Source: JASHPR01 sp963749145 (GTDB taxonomy: Bacteria; Actinomycetota; Actinomycetes; Streptosporangiales; Streptosporangiaceae). From it: 64,000 nucleotides of DNA. The stretch's first letter is position 1, and the number at the start of each line of letters is the position of its first letter. Location: positions 62,001-126,000 of the forward strand of contig CAVVLN010000001.1 in assembly GCA_963749145.1 (NCBI GenBank), read 5' to 3'. A program made the translations under genes and the position numbers. The notes below the pieces were generated by a model, which saw only the letters and a program-made list of their open reading frames with translations, did no database searches and was not told the DNA's origin. Positions 24,674-33,656 of this stretch are shown piece by piece.

Positions 24674-26305
24674 GTGAGTAACGGAATCGGGCTCATCTTG
24701 GCGATCGTGCTGGCCGTCGCGCTGATCGCCACCCTGTTCGTGCTGGTCTTCGTCATCCGCAGATCCCCGGGCCGGATAACATCCCAGGCCGGGCCCGCCG
24801 ACCTGGCCGGCCCGCAGGCGAGCGAGGCCACGCAGCGGCAACTGGACGAGGCGGTACGCCAGGCCGACCAGATGCGCGCGCGGGCCGAGTCGGACGCGGC
24901 CTCGATCGTGCGCAAGGCCGAGGTGGCGGCCGAGCAGGTGGCGCACGGGCGCCGCGAGGTCGAGGAGGAGATCCGGGCGGTCAAGGACGAGGTCCGGCAG
25001 CTACGCGGGGACCTGGAGCGCCGGGAGGTCCGGCTCGCCGAGCGGGAGCAGCGCACCGACGAGGAGGCCCGCCGGGTGGACCAGCGGTCGGCGGACCTGG
25101 ACCGGTTCAAGCAGGAACTGGAGGCCCGGGCCAAGGAACTCGACCGGCTCGACGAGGACCGCCGCGAGTTGCTGGAGCGGGTGGCCGGGCTGACCGCCGA
25201 CCAGGCCAAGGCGGAACTGGTGGCCGGCATCGAGAACCAGGCCAAGCGCGAGGCCGCGCTGATCGTCCGGGACATCGAGAACGAGGCGCGCGCCGACGGC
25301 CAGACCCGCGCGCGCAAGATCGTGACGCTGGCCATCCAGCGGATCGCCAGCGAGCAGACCAGCGAGTCCGTGGTGTCCGTGCTGCACCTGCCGGGCGACG
25401 AGATGAAGGGCCGGATCATCGGCCGCGAGGGCCGCAACATCCGGGCCTTCGAGACCGTCACCGGCGTCAACCTGATCATCGACGACACGCCGGAGGCGGT
25501 GCTGCTGTCCTGCTTCGACCCGGTCCGCCGGGAGGTGGGGCGGCTGACGCTGGAGCGGCTGGTCCTGGACGGGCGGATTCACCCGCAGCGCATCGAGGAG
25601 GCCTACGACCGCAGCAAGGCCGAGATCGAGCAGCTATGCGTGAAGGCCGGCGAGGACGCGCTGGTGGACCTGGCCATCACCGACATGCACCCGGAGCTCA
25701 CCAACCTGCTCGGCCGGCTCCGCTACCGCACCTCCTACGGCCAGAACGTGCTCAAGCACCTGGTCGAGTCCGCGCACATCGCCGGGATGATGGCCAGCGA
25801 GCTGGGCCTGGACCCGGTGCTGATGAAGCGCTGCACGGTGCTGCACGACATCGGCAAGGCGCTGACCCACGAGGTCCAGGGCAGCCACGCGCTGATCGGG
25901 GCGGAGATCGCGCGCCGGTACGGCGAGCCGGAGGACATCGTGCACGCGATCGAGGCGCATCACAACGAGGTCGAGGTGCGCACGGTCGAGGCGGTCCTGA
26001 CCCAGGCCGCGGACGCGATCAGCGGCGGGCGGCCGGGCGCGCGCCGGGAGTCGCTCGAGGCCTACATCAAGCGGCTGGAGCGGCTGGAGCAGATCGCGCT
26101 GGCGCAGGAGGGCGTGGAGAAGGTCTTCGCCATGCAGGCGGGCCGGGAGATCCGGGTCATGGTCAAGCCGTCCGACATCGACGACATCCAGGCGCAGGTG
26201 ATCGCCAGGGACGTGGCCAAGCAGGTCGAGGACGAGCTGACCTACCCGGGCCAGATCCGGGTCACGGTGATCCGCGAGTCGCGCGCCATCGAGTTCGCCC
26301 GCTAG
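24674..26305 (+). CDS. rny: Ribonuclease Y
   Basis: 543-residue membrane-anchored endoribonuclease starting mRNA decay. N-terminal membrane segment LILAIVLAVALIATLFVLVF, a long coiled coil rich in Glu/Arg, KH domain GRIIGREGRNIRAFE, and HD domain TVLHDIGKALTHE with EAHHNEVE. The size matches the family. GTG start at 24674 follows AAGGGG. RNase Y is missing from many actinobacteria, so its place beside recA-recX is a useful lineage marker. Three 21-22 bp repeats follow the stop. Confidence 0.95.
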   Translation: MSNGIGLILAIVLAVALIATLFVLVFVIRRSPGRITSQAGPADLAGPQASEATQRQLDEAVRQADQMRARAESDAASIVRKAEVAAEQVAHGRREVEEEIRAVKDEVRQLRGDLERREVRLAEREQRTDEEARRVDQRSADLDRFKQELEARAKELDRLDEDRRELLERVAGLTADQAKAELVAGIENQAKREAALIVRDIENEARADGQTRARKIVTLAIQRIASEQTSESVVSVLHLPGDEMKGRIIGREGRNIRAFETVTGVNLIIDDTPEAVLLSCFDPVRREVGRLTLERLVLDGRIHPQRIEEAYDRSKAEIEQLCVKAGEDALVDLAITDMHPELTNLLGRLRYRTSYGQNVLKHLVESAHIAGMMASELGLDPVLMKRCTVLHDIGKALTHEVQGSHALIGAEIARRYGEPEDIVHAIEAHHNEVEVRTVEAVLTQAADAISGGRPGARRESLEAYIKRLERLEQIALAQEGVEKVFAMQAGREIRVMVKPSDIDDIQAQVIARDVAKQVEDELTYPGQIRVTVIRESRAIEFAR

Positions 26306-26370
26306 CGCCCCGGCACCCGCCCGCCGCGCCCCGGGCACCCGCCCGCCGCGCCCCGGGCACCCGCCCGCGC
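26306..26370. repeat. 22-bp tandem repeat, 3 copies
   Basis: Unit CGCCCCGGGCACCCGCCCGC plus CG at 26306 (one base shorter), 26327 and 26349, between the convergent 3' ends of rny and the S9 peptidase. Confidence 0.8.
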
Positions 26371-26384
26371 CACGGCGGCCGCGC

Positions 26385-28544
26385 TCACTGCAGCTTGACC
26401 GCGGGCACCCCCGGCGGCGTGAAGCCGAGGATCTGGCCGTAGAACGACAGCTCGGCCTCCAGGGACGTCGCGATGGCCTCGGCGCTGCGGAACCCGTGCG
26501 ACTCGCCCTCGAACGCGATGTACGCGTGCGGCGTGCCGTGCGCGGCGAGGTCCTTGGCGATGCTCTCCGACTGCTCCGGCGGCACCACCGGGTCGTCGAG
26601 GCCCTGCAGCAGCAGGATCGGGCAGGTGGCGTCCGTGACGTGCCCGACCGGCGCGCGCTCGGCGTAGACCGCCTCGAACCCGGGCAGCGGCCCGATCAGC
26701 CCGTCCAGGTACCGCGACTCGAAGTCGTGCGTGTGGGTGGCGAACCCGCGCAGGTCGGACACCCCGTAGTACGAGGCCGCGGCGCTGAACACGGCGCCGC
26801 TGGCGGTGCCGGTGGTGACCGCGGCCAGCGCCGTCCAGCCGCCGGCCGAGCCGCCGCGGATGGCCAGCCGGGCCGGGTCGGCCTCGCCCGCCTCGGCCAG
26901 CGAGCGCGCCGCGGCCACGGCGTCCTCGACGTCGACCACGCCCCACTGGCGGCGCAGCCGCTCCCGGTACAGGCGGCCGTAACCGGTGGACCCGCCGTAG
27001 TTCACGTCGATGATCCCGATGCCCCGGCTGGTGAAGTAGGCCTTCTCGATGTCCAGCAGGCCGACCACGTGGGCGGTGGGCCCGCCGTGCACCCAGACGA
27101 CGTACGGCGGCCGCTGGCCCTCCGGGCCGGCGGCATCCGGGCTGGCCGGCGGGTACACCAGCGCGTGCACCACCCGGCCGTAGCGGCCCTCCACCTCGAC
27201 GTGGCGCGGGACCGGCAGGTAGGCCTCGTCGGGACCGTCGCCGACCTCGGCCCGGAGCACCTCCAGCCGGGGCGCGGCCGTGTCGACCAGCACCACCGAC
27301 AGCGGCTGGACCGGGCCGCCCGCCAGGGTTGCGACGGACGTGCCGTCGGCCGACAGCGCCGGGCCGAACTCGCTCACCGGGGGCAGGTCGAGGTCGGTCA
27401 GCTCGGAGGTGTCGGGGTCCAGCACCCCGAGCCGCAGGCCGCCGCGGCCGTGCACCACCGCGAGCCGGCCGTCACCGAGCCGGGCGAACGGCCGCCCGCC
27501 GAGCTGCCACAGCGGCCCGGCGAACTCCTCCTCGGCCGGGTACAGCGCCTGCGGCGGCTCGCCGGCCAGCCCGACCTGGTAGATGTTCCACCAGCCGGTC
27601 CAGTCGGTCGCCACGTACAGGCTGGTGTTGTCCCGCCACGCGGGGGCCAGCACCGACTCGCGCAGGCCGCCCTTGACCAGCCGGCCCGAGCCGACCGTTT
27701 CCTGCCCGGCCTCCCCGCCCGGCGTGACCGGGGCGACCCGCAGCTCGGTGCCGTCCCAGGGCATGTGCGGGTGGTTCCAGCAGATCCAGGCCAGCAGCTT
27801 GCCGTCGGGCGACGGGGTCGGGAACGCGAAGAAGTCCGCGCCGGTCACCAGCGGCCGGATCGCCGCCGGGTCGTCGGCGGCCGAGCCGTCCAGCGGCACC
27901 GCCACGATCGACCGGGTGACCTTGCCCGCCGAGTGCCGTTCCTGCACGCACCACACCTCGCGGCGGTCCGGGGACAGCACGAAGTCGGCGAAGCGCAGCC
28001 CGGTCGGGTCCAGGCCGGCCACCCCGGTGCCGGCGTCGCCGGTGACCAGGTCCGGGGTGATCGCCTGCGGCGCCTGCTTGCCGTCGGCGTCGGTGCCGGC
28101 CACGTACAGCCGCTGGTCGGCGTAGTTCGCGAACACGATCGCGTGGCCGCGCGGGACCCGGCCGCCGGACCCGGCCGGCCGCACCGAGGCCCGGGGGACC
28201 GGCAGGTAGGACAGGCCCCCGTACTCGTGCACGCGGGTGCGGGCGTTCCACGGCGCGGGCACCAGGTCGGTCAGCTTGCCGCCCGCGGCCCGGTGCACCA
28301 CGGTGACCCGGCCGCCCTCCTCGGGCCGGCCTTCCTGCCACCACACCTCGCCGCCGATCACGATGGGGTAGGACAGGCGCAGCCGGCCCCGGGCCACGTC
28401 GGCGGCCAGGATGGGCGACGGCCACTCCCCGAACGGCACCGGCGGAAGCGTGGTTCCCGGGTCCGCGCCGCGCCCCGCCGCGCCCGCCTGGTCTCCCGGT
28501 CTGCCTGTCCCGTCCGCTGCGGCCGCGCCCGCCCTGTTTGTCAT
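26385..28544 (-). CDS. S9 family (prolyl oligopeptidase-type) serine peptidase
   Basis: About 719 residues: an N-terminal beta-propeller (ADFVLSPDRREVWCVQERHS; FPTPSPDGKLLAWICWNHPH) and a C-terminal alpha/beta-hydrolase. Catalytic Ser in IRGGSAGGWTAL, Asp in LQGLDDPVVPPEQ, His in FEGESHGFRS. No signal peptide is visible, so it is probably cytosolic. ATG at 28544 is chosen because upstream codons read an unrelated sequence overlapping the divergent miaB promoter region. Confidence 0.92.
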   Translation of the reverse strand: MTNRAGAAAADGTGRPGDQAGAAGRGADPGTTLPPVPFGEWPSPILAADVARGRLRLSYPIVIGGEVWWQEGRPEEGGRVTVVHRAAGGKLTDLVPAPWNARTRVHEYGGLSYLPVPRASVRPAGSGGRVPRGHAIVFANYADQRLYVAGTDADGKQAPQAITPDLVTGDAGTGVAGLDPTGLRFADFVLSPDRREVWCVQERHSAGKVTRSIVAVPLDGSAADDPAAIRPLVTGADFFAFPTPSPDGKLLAWICWNHPHMPWDGTELRVAPVTPGGEAGQETVGSGRLVKGGLRESVLAPAWRDNTSLYVATDWTGWWNIYQVGLAGEPPQALYPAEEEFAGPLWQLGGRPFARLGDGRLAVVHGRGGLRLGVLDPDTSELTDLDLPPVSEFGPALSADGTSVATLAGGPVQPLSVVLVDTAAPRLEVLRAEVGDGPDEAYLPVPRHVEVEGRYGRVVHALVYPPASPDAAGPEGQRPPYVVWVHGGPTAHVVGLLDIEKAYFTSRGIGIIDVNYGGSTGYGRLYRERLRRQWGVVDVEDAVAAARSLAEAGEADPARLAIRGGSAGGWTALAAVTTGTASGAVFSAAASYYGVSDLRGFATHTHDFESRYLDGLIGPLPGFEAVYAERAPVGHVTDATCPILLLQGLDDPVVPPEQSESIAKDLAAHGTPHAYIAFEGESHGFRSAEAIATSLEAELSFYGQILGFTPPGVPAVKLQ

Positions 28545-28677
28545 AGGGATATGGTGCACCACCCGGCTGGCCCGCCCGCAACAGATTCGGTACAAGGTCA
28601 ACATCGGCTGGCCAAAGGCGGAAATTCGGCTCCGCGGGGGGCCGGGCAGGGCGCGCGGACGCATATCATGATCGGCG

Positions 28678-30138
28678 ATGCGTTCATCGGGCACGTTCGA
28701 GATCCGCACCTACGGGTGCCAGATGAACATGCACGATTCCGAGCGCCTGGCCGGCCTGCTCGAGGAGGCCGGGTACCGGCGCGCCCCGGCCGGCGCCGCG
28801 CCCGACGTGATCGTGTTCAACACCTGCGCGGTCCGCGAGAACGCCGACAACCGGCTGTACGGCAACCTGGGCCAGCTGCTGCCGGTCAAGAACGCCCACC
28901 CCGGGCTGCAGATCGCGGTGGGCGGCTGCCTGGCGCAGAAGGACCGGGACGTGATCACCACCCGGGCGCCCTGGGTCGACGTCGTGTTCGGCACGCACAA
29001 CATCGGCTCGCTGCCGGCGCTGCTGGAGCGGGCCCGGGTGCAGCAGCGGGCGCAGGTGGAGATCGCGGAGTCGCTGGAGCGGTTCCCCTCGGTGCTGCCG
29101 GCCCGCCGCGAGTCGCCCTACTCGGCCTGGGTCGCGATCTCGGTCGGCTGCAACAACACCTGCACGTTCTGCATCGTGCCGAGCCTGCGCGGCCGCGAGG
29201 AGGACCGCCGGCCCGGCGACGTGCTGGCCGAGATCCGGGCGCTGGTCGCGGACGGGGTGGTCGAGGTCACGCTGCTGGGCCAGAACGTCAACTCCTACGG
29301 AGCGGCGTTCGGGGACCGGCTGGCGTTCGGCAAGCTGCTGCGGGCCTGCGGCGGGATCGACGGCCTGGAGCGGGTCCGGTTCACCTCGCCGCACCCGCGG
29401 GACTTCACCGACGACGTCATCGACGCGATGGCGCAGACCCCGAACGTGATGCCCCAGCTGCACATGCCGCTGCAGTCCGGCTCGGACGCCGTGCTGCGGG
29501 CGATGCGGCGCGCCTACCGCCGGGAGAAGTACCTGGCGATCCTGGGCAAGGTCCGCGCGGCCATGCCGGAGGCCGCGATCACGACCGACATCATCGTGGG
29601 GTTCCCGGGGGAGACCGAGCGTGATTTCGCCGACACCCTGGATGTCGTGCGCCGGGCCCGCTTTGCCGGAGCCTTCACGTTCCGGTACTCCATCCGGCCG
29701 GGCACCCCCGCGGCGGCGATGGAGGGCCAGGTACCGCCGGAGGTCGTCCAGGACCGGTACGAGCGGCTGGCCGCGCTGGTCGAGGAGACCTCGCTGGCCG
29801 GCCACCGGTCGTTCACCGGGCGCGAGGTCGAGGTGCTCGTCGCCGACGGGGAGGGCCGCAAGGACGAGGTGACGCACCGGATGTCCGGCCGGGCGCGTGA
29901 CAACCGGCTGGTGCATTTCGCGCCCGCGGGCGCGGCGGCGGGCTCCGGGCGGCCCCGCCCGGGCGACCTGGTCACCACTGTGGTCACCCGCGCCGCGCCG
30001 CACTACCTGATCGCGGACGGCGAGCCGCTGGCGGTCCGCCGGACCCCGGGCGGCGATGCCTGGGCGGCCCGGCAGGAGACCGGCGGGGCCGCCGCGCCGG
30101 TGCTGCTCGGCATGCCGGCCCTCGGCCGTCCCGCCTAG
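28678..30138 (+). CDS. miaB: tRNA-2-methylthio-N6-dimethylallyladenosine synthase MiaB
   Basis: 486-residue radical-SAM methylthiotransferase acting at A37 of tRNA. N-terminal domain: RTYGCQMNMHDSERL, NTCAVRENAD, GGCLAQKD. Radical-SAM motif: CNNTCTFCIVPSLRGREEDR. A C-terminal TRAM domain covers about residues 375-440. It belongs to the same family as rimO in this window but has the tRNA-type motif. MiaA, which makes its substrate, is two genes downstream. Confidence 0.96.
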   Translation: MRSSGTFEIRTYGCQMNMHDSERLAGLLEEAGYRRAPAGAAPDVIVFNTCAVRENADNRLYGNLGQLLPVKNAHPGLQIAVGGCLAQKDRDVITTRAPWVDVVFGTHNIGSLPALLERARVQQRAQVEIAESLERFPSVLPARRESPYSAWVAISVGCNNTCTFCIVPSLRGREEDRRPGDVLAEIRALVADGVVEVTLLGQNVNSYGAAFGDRLAFGKLLRACGGIDGLERVRFTSPHPRDFTDDVIDAMAQTPNVMPQLHMPLQSGSDAVLRAMRRAYRREKYLAILGKVRAAMPEAAITTDIIVGFPGETERDFADTLDVVRRARFAGAFTFRYSIRPGTPAAAMEGQVPPEVVQDRYERLAALVEETSLAGHRSFTGREVEVLVADGEGRKDEVTHRMSGRARDNRLVHFAPAGAAAGSGRPRPGDLVTTVVTRAAPHYLIADGEPLAVRRTPGGDAWAARQETGGAAAPVLLGMPALGRPA

Positions 30139-30139
30139 C

Positions 30140-30850
30140 GTGCTCGTCGCGGCCGCGGTCTGCCCGCATCCGCCGCTGCTGGTGCCGGAGGCGGCGGGCG
30201 CCGCCGGGGCACGCCCCGGCGGCGGCCTCGCCGAGCTGCGGGCCGCCTGCGACGCGGCCGTGGCCGGGCTCGCCGCTGCGGCGCCGGAGGCGGTGGTGGT
30301 GGTCGGCGGGGCGGCGGCGACCGCGGTGTACGACGGGTCGGCCGCGGGCAGCCTGCGCGAGTACGGGGTCGGCTATCAGGTCGGCACCGGCCAGCCGGTC
30401 CTGCCGTTGTCCCTGACCGTGGGGGCCTGGCTGCTGGCGGGGTCCGGGATCTTCGGGCCGGGCCGCCGGCGGCTGCAGGCGGTGGACCGGTCCGCGCCGC
30501 CGGCGCAGTGCCTGCGGCTGGGCGCCGCGATCGCGGCGCAGGCGCCGCGGGTCGCCCTGCTCGTCATGGGGGACGGGCCCGCGCGGCGGGCGGTGGGCGC
30601 CGAGGACGCCGCTGACCCGGCGGCGGAGCGTTACGAAGCCGAGGTGGCCGCCGCGCTGGCCGAGGCCGATCCCGCCCGGCTGGCCCGGCTCGCGCCCGCG
30701 CTCGACGATGAGCTGATGGTCGCGGGCCGGGCGGCCTGGCAGGTGCTGGCCGGTGCCGCCGACGGGCGGCGGCTCCGCGGCCGCCTGCGCTGCGCGGTCA
30801 CGCCGTTCGAGGTCAGCTACCTGGTGGCGTCCTGGGACGTCACCGGCTAA
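30140..30850 (+). CDS. Class III extradiol dioxygenase-like protein
   Basis: 236 residues beginning LVAAAVCPHPPLLVPEAAG, the LigB-like fold start, with ALLVMGDGPARR and a C-terminal PFEVSYLVASWDVTG. Genes of this type sit between miaB and miaA in many actinomycetes. Key metal-binding histidines cannot all be confirmed, so enzymatic activity is unknown. GTG one base after the miaB stop. Confidence 0.8.
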   Translation: MLVAAAVCPHPPLLVPEAAGAAGARPGGGLAELRAACDAAVAGLAAAAPEAVVVVGGAAATAVYDGSAAGSLREYGVGYQVGTGQPVLPLSLTVGAWLLAGSGIFGPGRRRLQAVDRSAPPAQCLRLGAAIAAQAPRVALLVMGDGPARRAVGAEDAADPAAERYEAEVAAALAEADPARLARLAPALDDELMVAGRAAWQVLAGAADGRRLRGRLRCAVTPFEVSYLVASWDVTG

Positions 30851-30873
30851 CCGGCGCGTTCACCGCGGCCAGC

Positions 30874-31152
30874 TCACATCCGCCCCGGCGCGCCCGGCAG
30901 GCCGGGGTCCCAGCCCGCCTGGCCGCCCTGGCCGCCCTCGTCGTCGCCGTCCGGGCCGAGATCGATCTCGTAGTCGTCCTCGTCGAGGTCGTCCTCGGCG
31001 TCGTCGTCCTCGCCCGCGGCGTCCTGGTAGCCGTCGCAGGAGTCGTGGCGGTACCCGTCGTAGTCCGGAATGGTGAGGTCGTGGTACCGGCCGGCGTCCG
31101 GAGCCGTGTCGTCGTCCGGGAATCCGCCGGGTGTCTCGAATGGCAACCCCAT
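30874..31152 (-). CDS. Acidic hypothetical protein
   Basis: 92 residues, about a third Asp/Glu, including a run EDDDAEDDLDEDDYEIDL. No domain recognised. ATG 31152 follows GGGGGGAG at good spacing. It lies on the opposite strand between two core genes and ends 23 bases from the dioxygenase-like stop. The upstream MGLPFETPGGFPDDD motif looks designed rather than random, so I believe it is expressed. Confidence 0.65.
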   Translation of the reverse strand: MGLPFETPGGFPDDDTAPDAGRYHDLTIPDYDGYRHDSCDGYQDAAGEDDDAEDDLDEDDYEIDLGPDGDDEGGQGGQAGWDPGLPGAPGRM

Positions 31153-31230
31153 GGATTACTCCCCCCGTGTGCGCGACCCTGGCGGCCGCGCCGTGTGCAC
31201 GGGCATACCCTCCGCTGCCACACTGATGCC

Positions 31231-32175
31231 ATGCGGCAGCCAGTGATCGCCGTCGTGGGGGCGACGGCCGCCGGGAAGTCGGGGCTGTCGCTGCGGCTGG
31301 CCCGGGCCGTGGACGGGGAGATCGTCAACGCCGACTCCATGCAGCTGTACCGGGGTATGGACATCGGCACCGCGAAGCTGCCGCCGGGCGAGCGCCAGGG
31401 CGTGCCGCATCACCTGCTGGACATCTGGGACGTCACCACGCCAGCGAGCGTGTCGCAGTACCAGCGGCTGGCCCGCCGCGCCATCGCCGAGATCCACGCC
31501 CGCGGCCGGATCCCGGTCCTGGTCGGCGGCAGCGGGCTGTACGTGCGCGCGGCCCTGGACAACCTGGAGTTCCCGGGCACCGACCCGGGGCTGCGGGACC
31601 GGCTGGAAGCCGAGCTGGCGCAGGCCGGGAGCGCGGCGATGCACGCGCGGCTGGCCCGGGTCGATCCGGCCGCCGCGGCGGCGATCCTGCCTGGCAACGG
31701 GCGCCGGATCGTGCGCGCCCTCGAGGTGCTGGAGCTGTCCGGGCGGCCATTCAGCGCGACGCTGCCCGACTACCAGTCGGTATACGACGTCGTCCAGGTC
31801 GGCCTGCGGGTGCCGCGCCCGCAGCTCGACGAGCGGATCGAACGCCGGGTCGCTGCGATGTGGCAGGCCGGGTTCGTGGCCGAGGTCCGCGGCCTGGCCG
31901 GGGCGGGGCTGCGGGAGGGCCGGACCGCGAGCCGGGCGCTCGGCTACGCGCAGGTGCTGCGCTTCCTGGACGGGGACTGGTCGCAGGAGCAGGCCGCCGC
32001 CGAGACCGTGAAGGCGACCAGGAGGTTCGCGCGCCGTCAGGAGGCGTGGTTCCGGCGGGACCCGCGGATCCGCTGGCTGGCGGCCGGCGACGGCCAGGAC
32101 CTGACCGGGCGCGCGCTGGCTACCATCGGTTCATGCGGTTTGCCAAGGGCCACGGGACCGGCAACGACTTCCTGA
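31231..32175 (+). CDS. miaA: tRNA dimethylallyltransferase MiaA
   Basis: 314 residues; adds the dimethylallyl group to A37 of tRNA. P-loop GATAAGKS, then VNADSMQLYRGMDIGTAKL and PVLVGGSGLYVRAALDNLEF, and the C-terminal ARRQEAWFRRDPRIRWL. The ATG at 31231 begins MRQPVIAVVGATAAGKS. Its 3' end overlaps the start of dapF by 43 bases, a compact arrangement common in actinobacteria. Confidence 0.96.
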   Translation: MRQPVIAVVGATAAGKSGLSLRLARAVDGEIVNADSMQLYRGMDIGTAKLPPGERQGVPHHLLDIWDVTTPASVSQYQRLARRAIAEIHARGRIPVLVGGSGLYVRAALDNLEFPGTDPGLRDRLEAELAQAGSAAMHARLARVDPAAAAAILPGNGRRIVRALEVLELSGRPFSATLPDYQSVYDVVQVGLRVPRPQLDERIERRVAAMWQAGFVAEVRGLAGAGLREGRTASRALGYAQVLRFLDGDWSQEQAAAETVKATRRFARRQEAWFRRDPRIRWLAAGDGQDLTGRALATIGSCGLPRATGPATTS

Positions 32176-33089
32176 TCCTGGACGACCCCGGCGATGCCAT
32201 GGCGCTGCCGCCCGAGCTTGTCGCGCGGCTGTGCGACCGGCACGCCGGGCTCGGCGCGGACGGGATCCTGCGGGCCGTGCGGACCGCGGGGGACGCCGGC
32301 GGCCAGGCCGGGTGGTTCATGGACTACCGCAACGCCGACGGCAGCATCGCCGAGATGTGCGGCAACGGGATCCGGCTGTTCGCCCGCTACCTCCTGCGCC
32401 ACGGCCTGGCCACGGGCCCGGAGTTCGCCGTGGCCACGCGGGCGGGGCTGCGGCTGGTCCGCGAGGAGCCGGATGGCGAGATCACCGTGGACATGGGCGC
32501 TCCGGTGATCCGCGGCCGCAGCCAGGCGGTGATCGGCGCCCGGGCCTACCCGGGGCTGGAGGTGTCGCTGGGCAACCCGCACCTGGCCTGCCTGGTGGAC
32601 GAGCCGGTGGCCGGCCTTGACCTGTCGGCGCCGCCCGGGGTGGACCCCGGGCGGTTCCCCGACGGGGCCAACGTCGAGGTGGTGCGCGTGCTCGGGGACC
32701 ACCGGCTGGAGATGCGCGTGCACGAGCGGGGCTCCGGCGTCACGCTGTCCTGCGGGACCGGGGCGGTCGCGGCCGCGGTCGCCGCTGCGGTGGCCGCCGG
32801 CGAGGCCGGGCCCGGCACGGCGCTTGCTGGCACGGCGCCCGCTGGCACTGCGCCCGCCCGGACCACGCCCGCTGGCACGGCGCCCGCCGGCACCCCGCCC
32901 GCCCGGACCACGCCCGCCGGCACCCCGCCCGCCGGCCGGTGGGCGGTGCAGGTTCCGGGGGGCGGGCTGGCCGTGACGCTGACCGGGACGACCAGCCTGC
33001 TGACCGGGCCCGCGGTGATCGTCGCCGAGGGCGTGCTGGACGAGGCCTGGCTGAACGGGGCGGCCCGGCCCAAGATCCTGGAGACTTAG
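32133..33089 (+). CDS. dapF: Diaminopimelate epimerase with a Pro/Ala/Thr repeat insertion
   Basis: 318 residues; converts LL- to meso-diaminopimelate for peptidoglycan and lysine. Catalytic cysteines are in EMCGNGIR and LSCGTGAVA. After the second, 40 extra residues of the pattern AGTAP/AGTPP/ARTTP separate it from RWAVQVPGGGLAVTL. The insertion is encoded by a 15-bp tandem repeat, is in frame, and lies at a loop between catalytic Cys helix and the last strands, so activity may be kept. Confidence 0.93.
   Translation: MRFAKGHGTGNDFLILDDPGDAMALPPELVARLCDRHAGLGADGILRAVRTAGDAGGQAGWFMDYRNADGSIAEMCGNGIRLFARYLLRHGLATGPEFAVATRAGLRLVREEPDGEITVDMGAPVIRGRSQAVIGARAYPGLEVSLGNPHLACLVDEPVAGLDLSAPPGVDPGRFPDGANVEVVRVLGDHRLEMRVHERGSGVTLSCGTGAVAAAVAAAVAAGEAGPGTALAGTAPAGTAPARTTPAGTAPAGTPPARTTPAGTPPAGRWAVQVPGGGLAVTLTGTTSLLTGPAVIVAEGVLDEAWLNGAARPKILET
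32811..32935 (+). repeat. 15-bp minisatellite inside dapF, about 8 copies
   Basis: Units such as GCCCGCTGGCACGGC, with variants GCCCGCCGGCACCCC and GCCCGCCCGGACCAC, repeat with a 15-base period and keep the dapF frame. Each unit encodes five residues (A-P-A-G-T or a variant). Confidence 0.88.
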
Positions 33090-33181
33090 CCGCGCGATGT
33101 GCCGAATGGTCTCCACGATCACCGAACGCACCTTCGCCGCGGCCGGGTAACCGCAGGCTGTCCCCCGAAACCGGTTAGCAG

Positions 33182-33418
33182 CTAGCCGAGCACGGCGTCG
33201 AATTCCCCGTCCCTGGCCCCGGCCAGGAACGCGGCGAACTCGGCCGGCGTGCAGACCAGCGCCGGGCCGGCGGGGAACCGGGAGTTGCGGATCGCGACCG
33301 CGCCGTCGGGCAGCCCGGCGATCTCCACGCAATTCCCGCTGGGGTTGCTGTGCCGGCTCTTGCGCCAGGTCACCCCGTCCAGCCGGGTGTCGGCGCTGTG
33401 GTCATGAGCCAGGTCCAC
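33182..33418 (-). CDS. DUF397 domain protein
   Basis: 78 residues with the DUF397 hallmarks VTWRKSRHSNPSGNCVEIAG and VAIRNSRFPAGPALVCTPAE. Such proteins usually follow an XRE regulator gene and act as its small partner; here no XRE gene is adjacent. A divergent ATPase-type regulator starts 238 bases away, and palindromes lie between them. Confidence 0.88.
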   Translation of the reverse strand: MDLAHDHSADTRLDGVTWRKSRHSNPSGNCVEIAGLPDGAVAIRNSRFPAGPALVCTPAEFAAFLAGARDGEFDAVLG

Positions 33419-33552
33419 GTCGTGTCCTTTCTGCGGGGGGCTATCCAGGCATTCCGGCCGTAACAGCGCCGCACGCGGCCGGGCCGGTGAGAAGCCCGTA
33501 CCGGCCTGCCCAGGTCTGTTGCGGGTGGCAGTACTACTGGCTGCACGGCTGA

Positions 33553-33582
33553 ATGCACGTGCATCAGTATTTGCAAATGCAC
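33553..33582. promoter_or_regulatory. Overlapping palindromes between divergent DUF397 and anti-sigma genes
   Basis: ATGCACGTGCAT (33553-33564) and ATTTGCAAAT (33569-33578) are perfect palindromes. GTGCAT at 33559 and ATGCAC at 33577 form a wider inverted pair. The local AT content is unusual for the window. Likely operator for a dimeric regulator; no footprint or known match. Confidence 0.5.
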
Positions 33583-33656
33583 ATCCTGGGTGGCATCGTA
33601 GCGGATGTACCGGCTAGGCGTCCGCTCGATACAGCCCCAGTCCCGAGGTCAGTGAC

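Noticed and set aside
26496..29624. 1,042-codon + strand open frame
   Set aside because: Shadow of the S9 peptidase and miaB in the wrong frame; low-complexity Arg/Gly composition.
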